64,000 bases of DNA from NCBI GenBank assembly GCA_963971225.1, contig OZ020270.1, positions 66,160,932 through 66,224,931 on the forward strand, written 5' to 3'. Within the stretch, counting starts at the first letter, position 1; every line of letters starts with the position of its first letter. The translations under genes and the position numbers were made by a program. This stretch comes from Melieria omissa. Its lineage: Eukaryota > Arthropoda > Insecta > Diptera > Ulidiidae. Below, piece after piece: positions 1 through 11,460 of the stretch. Under the pieces are notes generated by a model. That model searched no databases, had not been told where the DNA came from, and saw nothing but the letters and a program-made list of their open reading frames with translations.

Positions 1-25
1 GGTTTGGAGGAGGATTTTTGCCAGC

Positions 26-131
26 CAATTGTGAACTTAGCAGTAATAGCTTAAGTCTAACATAGCCATGGTGAATGACATTAAATGGTAACAGATTGAT
101 TCAAATAACATAAGTTCTAAATAGTACTACA
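26..131 (-). repeat. 3' LTR of gypsy-A (partial)
   Basis: Bases 26-81 repeat at 5740-5793, and bases about 72-131 repeat at 7449-7508, so together they match the two halves of the split 5' LTR. The LTR starts on the minus strand with TGTAGTACTATTTAG at 131. Bases 1-25 do not match the other LTR. Confidence 0.8.
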
Positions 132-197
132 ACTCGGCCGTCCTGACTCATAGAATCTCCTGATTCTACGTTGTTTATCTGTTAATATTTTATTAAG

Positions 198-1571
198 TTA
201 ATTTGGTTTATTTTGGTTCATGCTTCTTGTTGTAACGCCAGACGTACATGAACTATTTCTAACTTGCCTTTTGTAATTGTACCAAGGTTTTAAATTTGTA
301 ATTGACCAAGTCCCTTTGTATGGTATTTGTGTCCGCTGAAACCCTTCGACATCCTCTACTACATAGCGATCATGTTGTAAAACATTTGTTACCATGTACG
401 GTCCCTTGAATTTTGGAATTAGCTTACTCGACATGCCTGTTTGTGTATTTACATTTGCAATAACTACGTAATCGTCTATGCTAAACTTGCGTGGTTCTTG
501 TCTTTTATTGTTCGCGTACTGTTGATTATAGTCTTGCGACTTTTGTTGTGCTTCTTGCGCTTTTTCTCGTACCTCTTGTACGTTTCTAACTTTTTCCCGT
601 TCTATTAACTCTAAAATGTTTTCTTTCAGTGTATCTACGATTTTCCCTTTTTGCTGGACTCCAAATAACATGATACTCGGGTGTTCTTTTACTGATTTTT
701 GTTTGGTGTTATTCATTGCATACTCAACTGACTCTAATACTTTATCCCAACTTATTTTCGTCTCTGAACACAGCATTTTTCCTATCATTGGTCCTAAACT
801 CTTATTTATAATTTCAACTTGGCCATTTGCCTGTGGAGAATTTGTCGCAACCTTAATGTGCTGCACATTCTTTGTTTCTAAAAATTCTTCGAATTCGTGT
901 GAGGTGAAACAAGTCCCTCTGTCTGATACAATACATTTTGGTCTACTATATGCTCTAAAGTAATCTGTCAGTGCTATGATCGCTTCTTTTGACGCAGTAG
1001 TTTTTGCCGGGTACAACCGAACGAACTTTGTGAATGCGTCTATTATAACTAATATATGTCTGTATTTTGTGTCTTTGCTACAAATTGGTCCGTAATGGTC
1101 AATGTGTATCATTTCGAAAGGTTTATCTCCTTTCGGAATCATATGCAACAGTCCTTCTTTTTTTCCAGTTTTGGCTGAAAACGCGATACACTTCAAACAG
1201 TTCTCTATGTGTGTCGACGTTTTCTTTCTAATATTTGGAAACCAGTAACTTTTTTCTATTGCATCAATTACTTTGTCTGTTCCCATATGTCCCGTTTCGT
1301 CATGATATTTGTACAATACATGCTGTTCCATTGCTTCCGGTACGAAAAACAAGAAGTTATCACCCCTTTTTTTGTATACTAACCCGTTTCTCATTTCATA
1401 TTGGTTGCTTTCTGTCCTTTGTAACTGTTCTTTGATTTTTTCTATCTTTCCATCTCTATTTTGACATATAATCAAATTTTGTTCGAAGGTATTCGTTTCA
1501 ACTGTTAGAATGTTATTTCCTCTGCTTAGTGCATCTACATTTTTGCATTTTCTTTCCCTCTCTATGTTCAA
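198..1571 (-). pseudogene. gypsy-A integrase region
   Basis: This frame carries an HHCC-type zinc-binding region (HDETGHMG ... CLKC), then the DDE core with IHIDHYGP, VSDRGTCF and the glutamate in QANGQVEIINKSL, and a GPY/F-like module (KFKGPYMV) near the C terminus. In the family the product inserts the cDNA into chromosomes. The start is not a real start: the frame is the downstream part of pol, put out of register with RNase H by a small indel near 1570 in an A-rich stretch. The catalytic residues are all still visible. It runs to a stop just inside the 3' LTR side. Confidence 0.88.
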
Positions 1572-1933
1572 GTTCGTAGTTGTAGTTTTGCAGCTCTAAC
1601 GCCCACCTTGCGATTCTTGGGTTAATATCTTTCTTGTTAAGGGTTAGCTTCAACGAATTGCAATCGGTTACTATCTTGAACTTAATACCCTGTATATATA
1701 TCCTAAATCTTTTCAAAGCGTATATGATTGCTAGTGTCTCCAGCTCGAAACTATGGTACCTAGATTCAACATCCGTCGTACGTTTGGAAAAATAAAATAC
1801 TGGATGTAGCATTTTGTCTTTTTTCTTTTGAAATAATATTGCTCCGAATCCTAATGCGCTTGCATCACAATGCAATTCTGTAGGATCGTTTGGGTCGTTC
1901 GCTAACACTGGGGACTGTATCAGTTTTTGCTTA
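1565..1933 (-). pseudogene. gypsy-A RNase H region
   Basis: The segment has the RNase H motifs LHCDASALGFGAIL, FELETLAIIYALKRF and IVTDCNSL, as in Ty3/gypsy pol. The family enzyme degrades the RNA strand of the RNA-DNA hybrid. The N-terminal end is interrupted by the inverted-repeat insertion ending at 1934, so any frame reading through starts with unrelated transposon sequence. The C-terminal end is separated from integrase by a frameshift. Confidence 0.85.
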
Positions 1934-2687
1934 AGGGGAGGTTCTCCTCTTTTCGGCCGAAAATAAAGCGAAATTCTTTCATTTACTGTCGGATAATGAA
2001 ACGACTCACGAATAGACGGTTTTGATGATTTATTAAGCCATCTTTCTAAAATACAAGAAAAAAATTTTTTTTTACAAAATCCAATATGGCGGCCCAAAAA
2101 TGGCGGGTCTTGTCAACCTCTGCAAGCGAGACATTGTTCGGAAACGTCAAGGCTGTAGCCACTTGTAGTGAACTGAAATCAAAAATTTTTTTTTATAGTA
2201 AAGAATATTAAATTCCCTATGACTTATACCTATTTTTGAAGAATTTTTATAAAAAATCATCTAATTTATGCATAATCATAGAAAAAGTTCAATTTTTACC
2301 ATCTTTTTTTCGACTTTTCTTTTGTTAAAAGACTATTATTACACATTTGTTTATATTTGTTTTAGGTATAAGTCATATAAAAAATCATACCCTTTAAGAA
2401 ATGCTATAGATGAAGTATCTCGGATAAGTAGATCTTGAGTTACGCTTGACGTTAGGATGAAAAAAATGGTTTTGAGATAAACGCGTTTAAAGTCTTTGGC
2501 CGCGCAGTAAAATAGCACCAGAGCGTTCCTCCGCGCGCGAAAGTTCGACGCATCAGAGACGCTCCTATGCGATAAATATGCTGCGGATCGAAAAATCCTT
2601 TTGCACACATATTCTCGACATTCATACATTTCATTTCATCAAAAAAAAAATTATTGATTTTTTGAAAAAAAGAGGAGAACCTCCCCT
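1934..2687. mobile_element. 754-bp inverted-repeat element inserted in gypsy-A pol
   Basis: The ends are perfect 20-bp inverted repeats, AGGGGAGGTTCTCCTCTTTT at 1934-1953 and its reverse complement at 2668-2687. The terminal repeat is itself partly palindromic (GGAG-GTT-CTCC). The interior is AT-rich with no coding frame of its own. It separates the reverse transcriptase from RNase H of gypsy-A, which proves it is an insertion. A clean target duplication is not seen: flanks are TTAA on the left and TGAG on the right. The superfamily is not recognised. Confidence 0.75.
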
Positions 2688-5553
2688 GAGCGTTGAAAGT
2701 TTCTATCTCGACTTCGCTGAACTGAAATTTTTGGTCTTTTCTTAACAAGTCATACAGTGGTTTCGCTATTGTAGAAAAATCTTTTATAAACCTACGAAAA
2801 TATGAACATAAACCGATGAAACTGTGAACTTCATGAACTTTAGTTGGTAATGGGAAATTCTCTATTGCTTTCAAACCTTTTTTATCAGCTCTTATGCCTT
2901 CGCCTGTAATTACGTACCCTAAATATGAAACTTCAGACTGCAAAAACTCACACTTGTCTAACCGCAACTCTAGCTTATTCTCTACCAATCGTTCAAAAAC
3001 TTTGTCTAAAATTTCAAAATGCTGGTCCATATTCTCTGTCGCAATCATAACGTCATCTAAGTATATAATAACTTCTCCAGCACGAATCATATCTGCAAAG
3101 ATTTTATTGACAAACTTCTGAAATGTTGCTGGTGCATTTCTTAGCCCGAACGGCATTCGCGTAAACTCGTATTGTCCCATTGGTGTTGTGAAAGAAGTAT
3201 ATTTAACTGAATCTTCGTTAACAAAAACATGGTAGAACCCATTCCGTAGATCTAGCTTCGAGAATATTTTCTTGTTAACTAATCTGTCTAATAAATCGTC
3301 TATTAGAGGCATGGGATAGTTGTCTTTGGCAGTGACTTTGTTTAACTTTCTATAATCAATGCACATTCGTAATTCACCCGTTTTTTTCTTTACCAACACT
3401 ATTGGTGAAACAAATTCTGATTCACTGGGCTGTATGTAACCTAATGCTAAATATTCATCGATTATTTTCTGCAATTCAATTTTTTCACTATACGACAACC
3501 TTCTTGGGGCGCAACTAAACGGTTTCGGATCGACTAATACCAATTTTAATTCCTTACGAATCTTTGGTTGGTCGGGCCTTTGTGGGGAAATGTATTTCTC
3601 ATAAAATAATTTCTCGAAACGCTTCTTATCAATATGTGAAGCTTTATCATCTATTTTATATTCAACTTCATTTCCGTCATGTACGTCAAGCGCTAAAATT
3701 TGATTTATAGCCTGATATATATCCTCACTTTCTTTGAAGTAAGTTTTGCTTTCATCGGCCGAATCGTTTACATTATGAAAAAAATTTGTCCCTTTGACAT
3801 CGCTTATATTACTTTTAAGAACTTCGTTTTCATCTTCTTCACTAGATATAATGTCTAGGAATTCAATATTATCGATTTGCAGTTTCGCATTACTTGCATT
3901 AATAAAATTTCTACCTAGTATCATCGGACAAGAAATTGATAAATTCGGAACTACCATAAGTTCAATTAACACGGTTTTATTCAAGACTTTAACATAAGCA
4001 TTCACTTTTCCAAGAATGTTTAATTTGGTTTTATTTAATCCATAAAACGAACTTTCGATACTTTCTGTCTTAACACGACCTGGTACCAGTACTTGTTTAA
4101 TTAAACTTATGGGGCTTCCGGAATCAACTAGGGTTTCTATAAAAATATTTACATTAGGTTTTGCTATAATACTTATCTCAAAGTAACTTACAAAATCGGT
4201 TTTGTCTGATGGCTTTTTGTATTTGCCGCACTCTACCGCAACATGTCCTTGTTCTCCACATGCATAGCAGGAACCAGCTTCGCGTCTGGGTTTTCTGCAC
4301 TCCTTAGCATAATGCCCCGTGCAGTTACAATTATAGCAGCGCAATCTCTCTCCAACACCCGTTTCTACGTTACGCCTTGCAGTTGATTGTCGCGGTAATT
4401 CGATGGTTCGAAAGGCTTTTAGCAAATCGTAAGTTGATGAAAAATTTTGAAGCTTAGCCTGTACTTGTAGTTGTTTGTCCGGTATCCCATCGACTACGTA
4501 CTCTATGAATTCCCCGTCGCTTAAATTCAGCCCGCTGCTTAGCATCAACTTTTCTTTGTGGTAGACTCCAAAATTTTCATTGGGATGCCAGACACGCGCC
4601 TCGAATTTGCGACGCGTTTCAAGTTTTCCGACATTTGTTGCGAACACCGTTTTCATCTCGGAAAGCAACTCGTCGGCACTTTTTGGGAACGTTGTTTTTG
4701 CGTTGTACCATGTTAGGGCGATATCCCTTAATTTTAGTGGTAAAACTACACATAATGTGGCATCGGGGATGGCTAATACGTTGCGATAGTGTAGCACCTG
4801 GGTTTGCCACAGGTCAAAGCCATCACCACCGTCGTAAAAAGGGATAACTTCTTTAATCGAGTCGAATGGAATCTGATTGCCCTTTGTTGTGGTTTCGTTG
4901 ACTTTTCCCGCTAACATTGACTTTTCCTTTTCGAGTAAACGTTTTTCCAGCTTTAATATTTCTACTTGTTTCTGTAGTAAGTCGGCTTCAAGGCGTCTGA
5001 CTTCGACGCTTTGTGCTATCATATCGTTGCCGTCGCTTTGTTGCTTGTTTGTTCCGCTCCTTTGTATACCCATTACGTCGTTGTCTTTACGTTGCTTTTC
5101 CTGATCGCTACTTTGTGCTGCACCGTCGTCGCTCCGTTGTTCATTACTTTGTGTCCCTACTATACTGTTGTCGCTGCATTGCTCAATTGTTCCGTTATTT
5201 TGTGCGGTTGCTGCGCCGTTGTCGCTACTTTGCTCTGCTGCCTCGCCGTTGTCGCTGCGTTGACCGCTACTTTGCGTTGTTGTCTCGCCGCCGCCGCTGC
5301 GCTGCTCGCCGCTTCGTTCGGGTGCTCCGACGCCGTCCACACCTTTTTGGAGCTCCTCGCCGCTTCCAGGAACCGCTTCATCACTACTGGAGGAGGACCT
5401 CTCCAAATTGGGGCACAGACCCCGCACCTCCTCGGAAAGGGCGCCAAGCCTCAGCGCCAGTGCAGCTTTCGCGCCGCTTGTGCTTACTCCTGCAGCCGTG
5501 CACCATTGCTTTAGCTGCATGAGGGTGTATTTGTCAACGTCTATGCTGCTCAT
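2688..5553 (-). pseudogene. gypsy-A gag-protease-reverse transcriptase
   Basis: The start at 5553 gives a protein whose first 35 residues look like a SAP DNA-binding motif (YTLMQLKQWCTAAG ... ALRLG). A low-complexity stretch rich in S, Q, N and E follows, then a capsid-like region, two CCHC knuckles (CYNCNCTGHYAKEC and CYACGEQGHVAVEC, about 4219-4330), an aspartic protease site (LVDSGSP, about 4115) and a reverse transcriptase with the FSKLDLRNGF and YLDDVM motifs (YLDD near 3055). Gag and pol lie in one frame. The open frame is long and clean up to the inverted-repeat insertion at 2687, after which it reads into transposon sequence and stops at 2452. Confidence 0.9.
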
Positions 5554-5796
5554 GGTCCAGCGCGTTAAGGTTCAAAAAAGACCACTTCTGATGTAATTGC
5601 GACTGCTTATTTTAAAATAACGTCTACTCACGCCGCTGTCTGTTCTTGTAATGTCTCTTTATTCTCTTTTTCTGAAGCTCTGGATCATCCACGCTCAGCT
5701 GAATGGCTGAATGACACAGTAATAGCTTATGTCTATGTACAATTGTGAACTTAGCAGTAATAGCTTAAGTCTAACATAGCCATGGTGAATGACATT

Positions 5797-7448
5797 TTTT
5801 TTTTTTTTTTTTTAAACAGGAACAAACGCGCAGGGGATGACCCCTATTAATGCGAAGCATTGCGTTGGTTCAGGAAGGATATAAAGGTTAGGAGATAGGG
5901 TTATGAGTGAAGTGTTTATGGACTCTTGCCTTGAACCCATCGAGATCATAAGTGCTGGGGAAAATATCCGCAGGGAGACCATTCCACAGCCGTGCTGTAC
6001 GGGCCAGAAACGAACTTTCCCTGTAGTGCGTAGTGCGTTGGAACATCGTTTCGACGTGGAATGCATGGGCGCCAGTGTTCAAACGGGTTGTCCGGGGGAA
6101 TACCCGAAGTGATGGTATCAAGCTGCTCATCTCCACTGAGCAGTTACCAAAAAAGTATCGGTAAAATAACACCACACAAGCCACGTTTCGACGATGTTCC
6201 AAGGAGTCAATAGAGCTGGATGCCCCACTGTCCCCTATAAGTTTAATCGCACGGTTTTGCACCCGATCGAGGAGCTCCAAATGGGTTTTTGAAGCCCCCG
6301 CCCAGAGGTGCGAGTTAAACTCCATTTTAGGTCGGATATAGGTGGTGTAAATAATGCGGAGATCAGACGGAGTGAAATATTTTTTGCACCGCTTTAGGAA
6401 GCCGAGGCACTTGGCTGCTTCTTTCGACACGCCAAAAATATGATCGTTCCAACGAAGATCGTTCTTAATGGACATGCCCAGAACATCAAGAGCTGCCGAT
6501 TCCGCAATACCCACACCACCCATAACCAGGGATGTGTTGGGATGTGGGGAGACTCGTTTGTGGGATAACAGGCAACATTGGGTCTTGCGGGGATTAAAAT
6601 CGACCCTGTTCGCTTGACCCCACTTGGAGATTGTTTGTAGGTCGCTATTAAGTGTGTCATTCATACGGCGCCGTTCTCTCTCAATCTCCACAGAGCTGGG
6701 ACGCTTTGTGAAAGAGTATGAATGACAAATGGTGCTGTCATCCGCAAACGAGTAGATGGGATTCTTCGTCGACGACAACAGGTCGTTGATGAAGATCAGG
6801 AAGAGGGTTGGAGAAAGGACCGAACCCTGCGGCACTCCCGCGCTAAGGGAATGTTTTTCCGAGGCTATGCCGTCTACTACAACACGAATAGAGCGATCAT
6901 AGAGGAAGCTCGTAATCCAACGAGAGAAGATACTACCGACACCATAGGCAATCAATTTTGACACGAGTGCTTTATGCCACACCCGGTCAAAGGCCTTGGA
7001 AATATCCAATGCAACAACCTTGCTTTCACCGAGGTTTAGAATGCTATGGTTCCATTTCTCGGTGAGGACCGCCATAAGGTCTCCCGTTGATCGTTGTCTT
7101 CGGAAGCCGTATTGGCGGTCACTTGACAGTCTATTGTGCTCCAGATACTTCACAAGGTTGAAGTTTACAATGCTTTCCATTACTTTGGAAAGCACCGAAC
7201 AGATTGCTATAGGTCGGTAGTTCGCAGGGTCAGTAGTCTTGCCTTTTTTAGGAACTGGTTGAACATTTGCTACCTTCCAACATGTCGGAAATACTCCTGT
7301 GGTGTATGACATGTTGCAAAGTTTGCGTAATGGACAAGACAGCGAAGTAGCGCACTTTTGCAAAACAAGGGCTGGAATGCCGTCCGGCCCTGAAGCCTTA
7401 TTTACATCGAGATTTGCAAGCACTCTTTTAACTACCCGTGTCCGAAAA
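5797..7448 (-). mobile_element. 5'-truncated CR1/jockey-like LINE in the gypsy-A LTR
   Basis: A poly-T run at 5795-5812 is the minus-strand poly-A tail. The insert is flanked by an 11-bp direct repeat TGAATGACATT at 5786-5796 and 7449-7459, a target-site duplication. The body is the 3' half of a LINE: reverse transcriptase from its fingers to the C-terminal end. It is 5' truncated, which is usual for target-primed reverse transcription. Confidence 0.92.
5888..7448 (-). pseudogene. LINE reverse transcriptase (5' truncated, frame open)
   Basis: The frame is open for about 511 codons. It has the RT motifs NKASGPDGIP, PANYRPIAI, YGFRRQRST, VALDISKAFDRVWH, SAGVPQGSVLSPTLF and FADDSTI (near 6740), then the thumb and C-terminal region ending SFLARTARLWNGLP. 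These are the features of the CR1/jockey group of insect LINEs. The endonuclease and ORF1 are absent because the copy is truncated. The clean frame suggests a fairly young insertion, younger than gypsy-A. There is no true start codon; the frame opens at the insertion junction. Confidence 0.88.
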
Positions 7449-7508
7449 TGAATGACATTAAATGGTAACAGATTGATTCAAATAACATAAGTTCTAAATA
7501 GTACTACA

Positions 7509-8191
7509 GAGGCAATAATCAACGCATCTGGCCTGGGCCTAATCTCTCGGCGCTTCTCGAGGGCGGTTGCTTCCTTCTTTTTACCCACCACCGTCCATTC
7601 GCCTCTTGGCAGAGCTTGCACTTGGCCGTTTGCGTGTTGATGCTGCTGTTGAGCCTTTTTTTGCTGATCTGCTACTGCGTTGCGGCTTGCTCTCGCCCCA
7701 TTAACGTCTTGTTGTTGTTGCTGCTGCTGCTGTTGCCCTTTGCTTGTAGCCGCCTTCTGGTTCGGCGACATCACCCTCGAGCGCTTTTGTTTTGGCAGCG
7801 GTGAAAATTCGGGTGTATCTTCCACCTCATCGTTGTTTGTTGCCCTTAGCCTTTTGCCTTGCCTATCCCCGGGCTGCGCTGCCGCTGGTTTGGCTGTCTG
7901 CGTGTATTGCTCTGCTGTTGTTGTTGCCTTAGTGGCGCTAGCTTTGCCAACCGCTTGCTTTTGAAGTATTCAAAACGCCCAGCGTTCATGCAAAATTGCC
8001 GTTTTCCCATTGCTTGAAGGAGGAGTGCAGCTTATCTCAGGCTGTAGGCCAAGTGGCAAAGAGTTTGACCTCTCCTCACGACGGATTGGCGATCGCGCCA
8101 GTTTCGCATATGTTTTGAACGGATTTGCAGCCGACATGTCGTTTGCCGCCATCCTATTGGTCCGTTCAGTTGTGCGCGCATTTTTCGGCAA
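7509..8191 (-). pseudogene. R1/LOA-like LINE ORF1 remnant
   Basis: Minus-strand coding sequence with a nine-residue glutamine tract, then GEWTVVGKKK and RPRPDALIIAS, which resembles the segment before the zinc knuckles in R1-clade ORF1 proteins (compare RPEAIIIA in the copy at 57733). An upstream frame from 8191 appears to be the same ORF1 in another register, so there is a frameshift near 7970. The downstream part was displaced by gypsy-A, which joins at 7508; the rest of this LINE would lie beyond the left edge. The assignment rests on short motifs. Confidence 0.55.
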
Positions 8192-8896
8192 TGAAGAACC
8201 GCTACCTAGTTTAGCACCAATGATCGGAGTTTAAATTCCGCCATTGTCCGTGCTTCGCCCCGATTGGGGCGAACGATTAACGCTCATTTACCCCAGATAA
8301 AAACCTGCGAATCGCAATCGCCTCCTGATTGGCTGTTATTCGGTTGCGACATAAAAACAAAGAAAAACAATAAGTAAGGCAATATAAAATTCGTCGCCTT
8401 AAAGTAGGGAACAGACTGTGCTTGCCGAAAGCGGTTTGTTGCCCCACTACCACAAGTGCACCGAAGGCTTTATGTTGGTGTGAGCCCTTGCTAACCGTGT
8501 ACCCGGCACTAAGCTTTTTGTGTCTTTGCCTTTCCTATGTTCTTCCTTATGATCTATTACTTGCGTGATTCCGTTTCACTCTAGCTACCGATCTGTCAGT
8601 GGTGTTTTGCTGTTTTCCTCCCGCTCTTTTTTGTGTACGGCAAAAATCGCGAAAAGGCGAATACGTCGACCAAACAAAGTTTTGCACCAAGGAAAATAAT
8701 TATCCACTTTCTGCACCAATCACCGCAGCTTGTCACGCCAATGTGTAGGGATATTGAGCGCACTGCTTTCATCTGTTGGTTCACCGATACTTTATCTCAC
8801 TTGCACTTTTTAATCGCTTGTTTTGGAAATGTTTTGTAGAGCCACTGCGAAACACGTCTGCTTCTCTCGATTTCGAGTTCTCTCATATACACAAAT
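8192..8896. other. Non-coding stretch, probably LINE 5' leader
   Basis: No coding frame of substance. By position it is upstream of the R1-like ORF1 on the minus strand and is plausibly its 5' untranslated region. A small palindrome CGCCCCGATTGGGGCG lies near 8257. Confidence 0.3.
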
Positions 8897-8906
8897 ACAC
8901 AGGGGT

Positions 8907-10245
8907 TTTTTTTTTTTTTTTGTTTTCTGACGGAGGTGGAAAATCTTCGGAAGATGCCTGAACTCCAGTTCGTCGGCATGCCGGATTCCTACCGACTAAA
9001 AACCACCCCCCACTATCTCCCCCTGCGGAACCGCCTTCCAGCATCTCTTCACAGGGGAGGACATAGCCTTATCCTGGCTCTTCCACAACAAGACGTTCAT
9101 AGGCACGTCTGCCCCTCTCGATCTCGCGTTGCCTTGTCATGATTTCCGCCGCATATCGCGCTACTGCATCCCAGCAGAACCTGGACTCCACCATTTTTCC
9201 GACTAGTGACTGCACTGTGGGCATACCACCGATTTTATTCGCTAGGCGGCGACGTTCACTAGTGTACCTTGCACAGCTAAAAACAATGTGCTCAGCGTCC
9301 TCGATTGACCCGCTACAGTAGTCACAGAAGGGGTTCTGCTCATACCCCCACCTATGTAGGTATGCCTTAAAGCAGCCATGGCCTGTCATTATCTGCGTGA
9401 GATAGTGATCCACCACCCCATGCGCACGGTCCATCCACATGTGGAGGTCGCTTATTAGGGCGAACGTCCACCTTCCCTTGCTGGACTCGTTCCATCGCTG
9501 TTGCCACTTCTGCAGGGTCAGCTCCCGATACGTCTTCCTGTGCTGCGGAGCATCTTCCTCCTCGTATTTAGCGCGTGCCTCTTCCGCTAAGATGTGTCCC
9601 TAAGATGCGGGCCATTCCCGCCACCACGCAGGCGGCATCATACGACGTCGTTCGGAATGCGCAGCTCACCCTGATTGCGCTGATGCGGTACACCGATTCT
9701 ATGTGGCTCCGGTACGACTTGACCCTCATCGCCGGAGCCCATATTTGTGACGCATACAGCATCGTGGCGGCTGCTACTTTCATAAGCAATAGCCGTCTCG
9801 GCTGTTTCGGGCCGCCAATATTTGGCATAAGCCGCGATAATGCGGCCACTGTCTTCGATGCCTTGTTGCCAACGTACTTCAAGTGGTGTTTGAAGCTAAG
9901 CCTTGCATCTAGCATGACTCCTAGGTACCTGATCGCCGGTTTGGAGTGCACGGTAACGCCGCCAACCTGGATATGGGCTGTCTCTACTGACTTCCTACTG
10001 GATATCAGGAGTGCCTCCGTCTTCTGTTCCGCAAGCTGCAGTCCAACCGAGGACAGCCAGTCCTGTACCAGTTTGACGGTGCTGTTGCCGGTCGCCTCCA
10101 CGTCGCTAAGGAATTTTCCAGTGATTACCACTGCGATGTCATCCGCAAAGCCCACAATTTGGGCGTTTCTTGGTACCGCCAGCCGCAGCACTCCGTCGTA
10201 CATCACGTTCCACAGCGTCGGACCTAGTACCGACCCCTGTGGAAC
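8907..10245 (-). mobile_element. 5'-truncated R1-clade LINE with 10-bp target duplication
   Basis: A poly-T run begins at 8906 (minus-strand poly-A tail). The direct repeat ACACAGGGGT at 8897-8906 and 10246-10255 brackets the copy. The 5' truncation falls inside the RT motif VPQGSVLGP, so only the palm from that motif onward is present. Sequence outside both repeats is unrelated to the LINE. Confidence 0.9.
9069..10245 (-). pseudogene. R1-clade reverse transcriptase C-terminal part
   Basis: The frame begins at VPQGSVLGPTLWN, then carries GFADDIAVV (near 10140), IRYLGVMLD, LMPNIGGPKQPRR and an R1-type thumb. Near 9600 the register changes, and a second segment down to 9069 holds the C-terminal zinc-binding motif (CDYC ... 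H ... C: FCDYCSGSIEDAEHIVFSC). In R1-clade proteins that tail follows the RT. The copy is truncated and frameshifted and cannot act alone. Confidence 0.88.
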
Positions 10246-10255
10246 ACACAGGGGT

Positions 10256-10646
10256 AAATTTTTACCTATGCCAAGCAGAATGACACTATTTTTTTTGGCG
10301 ACTCCCACCCACCACCACACAAACATTTTTTTCTTTTTTCCTCCAAAATCCATGTTTATTTCTCCGTGGAGGTACATCTGTACCTATCCGAACACTTTAG
10401 TGTTAAACTTTGTCGGAGTCAGTCAAATTTACAGTTATTATTATTATTATTTTTTTTACCCTTACAAAACGATCCGTTGAAATAACATGTGAATAACATT
10501 TCACCAAAAAATTTCGTATTTAAAAAAAAATGTAGAAAGTGAATGTTCCTTTAATTTTGTTAACTGTTAGTAACTTGCTGATATGTTGAAATCGTAGACA
10601 TTTTTTTCTTCTTAGAATTTGAATTTTTATGTTAATATGTGTTTTA
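10256..10646. other. AT-rich spacer with (TTA)n run
   Basis: No gene is visible. It contains a TTA trinucleotide run at about 10435-10452 and short poly-T runs. It may be older flank of the R1-like LINE or unique sequence. Confidence 0.3.
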
Positions 10647-10782
10647 ACCCTTTCAGTCGTGAAAATCAGCCGTTCGAGATAAAAATCTGAGTACTTTAAT
10701 ATAAACTAATATCACTCTACTGAACACGAATCTGCAAAAAAAAAATATATATAGTGTGTCATTTGACTAGTTCGTAGGTAAT

Positions 10783-10798
10783 GTCCAATATATTGGAC
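10783..10798. repeat. Left subterminal palindrome of piggyBac-1
   Basis: GTCCAATATATTGGAC is a perfect 16-bp palindrome about 135 bp inside the left end. It pairs with GTCCATTATAATGGAC at 22280-22295 on the other side of the transposase pieces. piggyBac elements commonly have subterminal repeats near both ends. Confidence 0.55.
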
Positions 10799-10948
10799 AA
10801 TGTGACTCGGAGGATACACATTTTAGCATATGCATTGTATTATTTCTAAGTGAATGAAAGCAGCTTTTATATAATACTTCACTTTTTATTTCAGATAAGA
10901 TATATAAACTGAGGTTTATATTGAAAAATTAAGTAGGTGTTATTTAAG

Positions 10949-11393
10949 TTTCGTGATATTCGGCGAAACAGTTCTTATTTCGCTTCGCACATAAATACAC
11001 ATTGCATTTTTGGCACATAATGAATGATTTTGTAGTACATCCCGTCATTTTACAACGCCCAGAATTCTTTTCTTGTACAAAAACAGGAATGTGTAAAATC
11101 GAGTCCTTGCGCACCTCCTCAGGTGGGCCTTTTGCAGTGATCGCTTACGTTTTACCGGTGGAGATGGCAAACAGATAACCTCTTCACTAGAATGATTATA
11201 GTCCTCAAATACTTGTGAAGTTGTCGGGGCTTCAGAGTCTGGATTGGATCGTCGTAGCGCGGCTTTAGTTCGTATTGGTCTTCCTCGACGTCGAGAAGTT
11301 CCCATATCTGGCTGTGTGTTTATCTTTTGAACTTGGATTAGGCTATTCGCCACTTCAGCGCGAAAATACAAGGAATCTACAATTTGTTTTTTC
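10949..11393 (-). pseudogene. piggyBac-1 transposase C-terminal domain
   Basis: The minus-strand sequence reads through a basic linker (GTSRRRGRP, PPVKRKRSLQ) into a cysteine-rich end whose last part, in a shifted register, is FIMCQKCNVYLCAKRNKNC followed by F-x2-YH. This is the cross-brace zinc-finger pattern at the C terminus of piggyBac transposases, which binds the transposon ends. One frameshift lies near 11045. The upstream end is cut at about 11394 by the PHD-type LINE. Confidence 0.75.
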
Positions 11394-11460
11394 AGTATTG
11401 CATTTTATTTATTTTTTTATTTTTTATTATTTATTTATTTAGCCAATGAACATTTTGTTC

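Larger units (their letters stand above)
1..7508 (-). mobile_element. Ty3/gypsy LTR retrotransposon gypsy-A, nested and decayed
   Basis: Read on the minus strand, the order is LTR, gag with two CCHC knuckles, aspartic protease, reverse transcriptase, RNase H, integrase, LTR, which is the Ty3/gypsy order. The right end is the LTR terminus at 7508, next to R1-like ORF1 sequence, so the element landed in that LINE. The left LTR is matched only from base 26, so the other end is either truncated or interrupted near the window edge. Two later insertions split it: an inverted-repeat element at 1934-2687 and a LINE at 5797-7448. A frameshift also separates RNase H from integrase, so the copy is dead as it stands. 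Confidence 0.9.
5641..7508 (-). repeat. 5' LTR of gypsy-A, split by a LINE
   Basis: The two LTR pieces are 5641-5796 and 7460-7508, about 205 bp when the insert and one target copy are ignored. On the minus strand an AATAAA-type polyadenylation signal lies near 5655-5665, just before the proposed LTR end (plus-strand TGTTCTTG at 5641). The LTR contains an imperfect internal duplication of a CAGTAATAGCTTAWGTCTA motif (5717 and 5754). The 5641 boundary is inferred from the TG...CA rule only. Confidence 0.65.

Noticed and set aside
5011..5522. Overlapping plus-strand frames of about 168 codons opposite gypsy-A gag
   Set aside because: They are antisense to the low-complexity gag stretch, have skewed composition and no recognisable domain.
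7616..7964. Plus-strand poly-Leu/poly-Cys frames suggesting a membrane protein
   Set aside because: They are the complement of the polyglutamine tract of the R1-like ORF1.
9575..10480. Plus-strand frame of 301 codons
   Set aside because: It lies opposite the R1-clade reverse transcriptase and continues into a poly-T/TTA stretch; a shadow frame.
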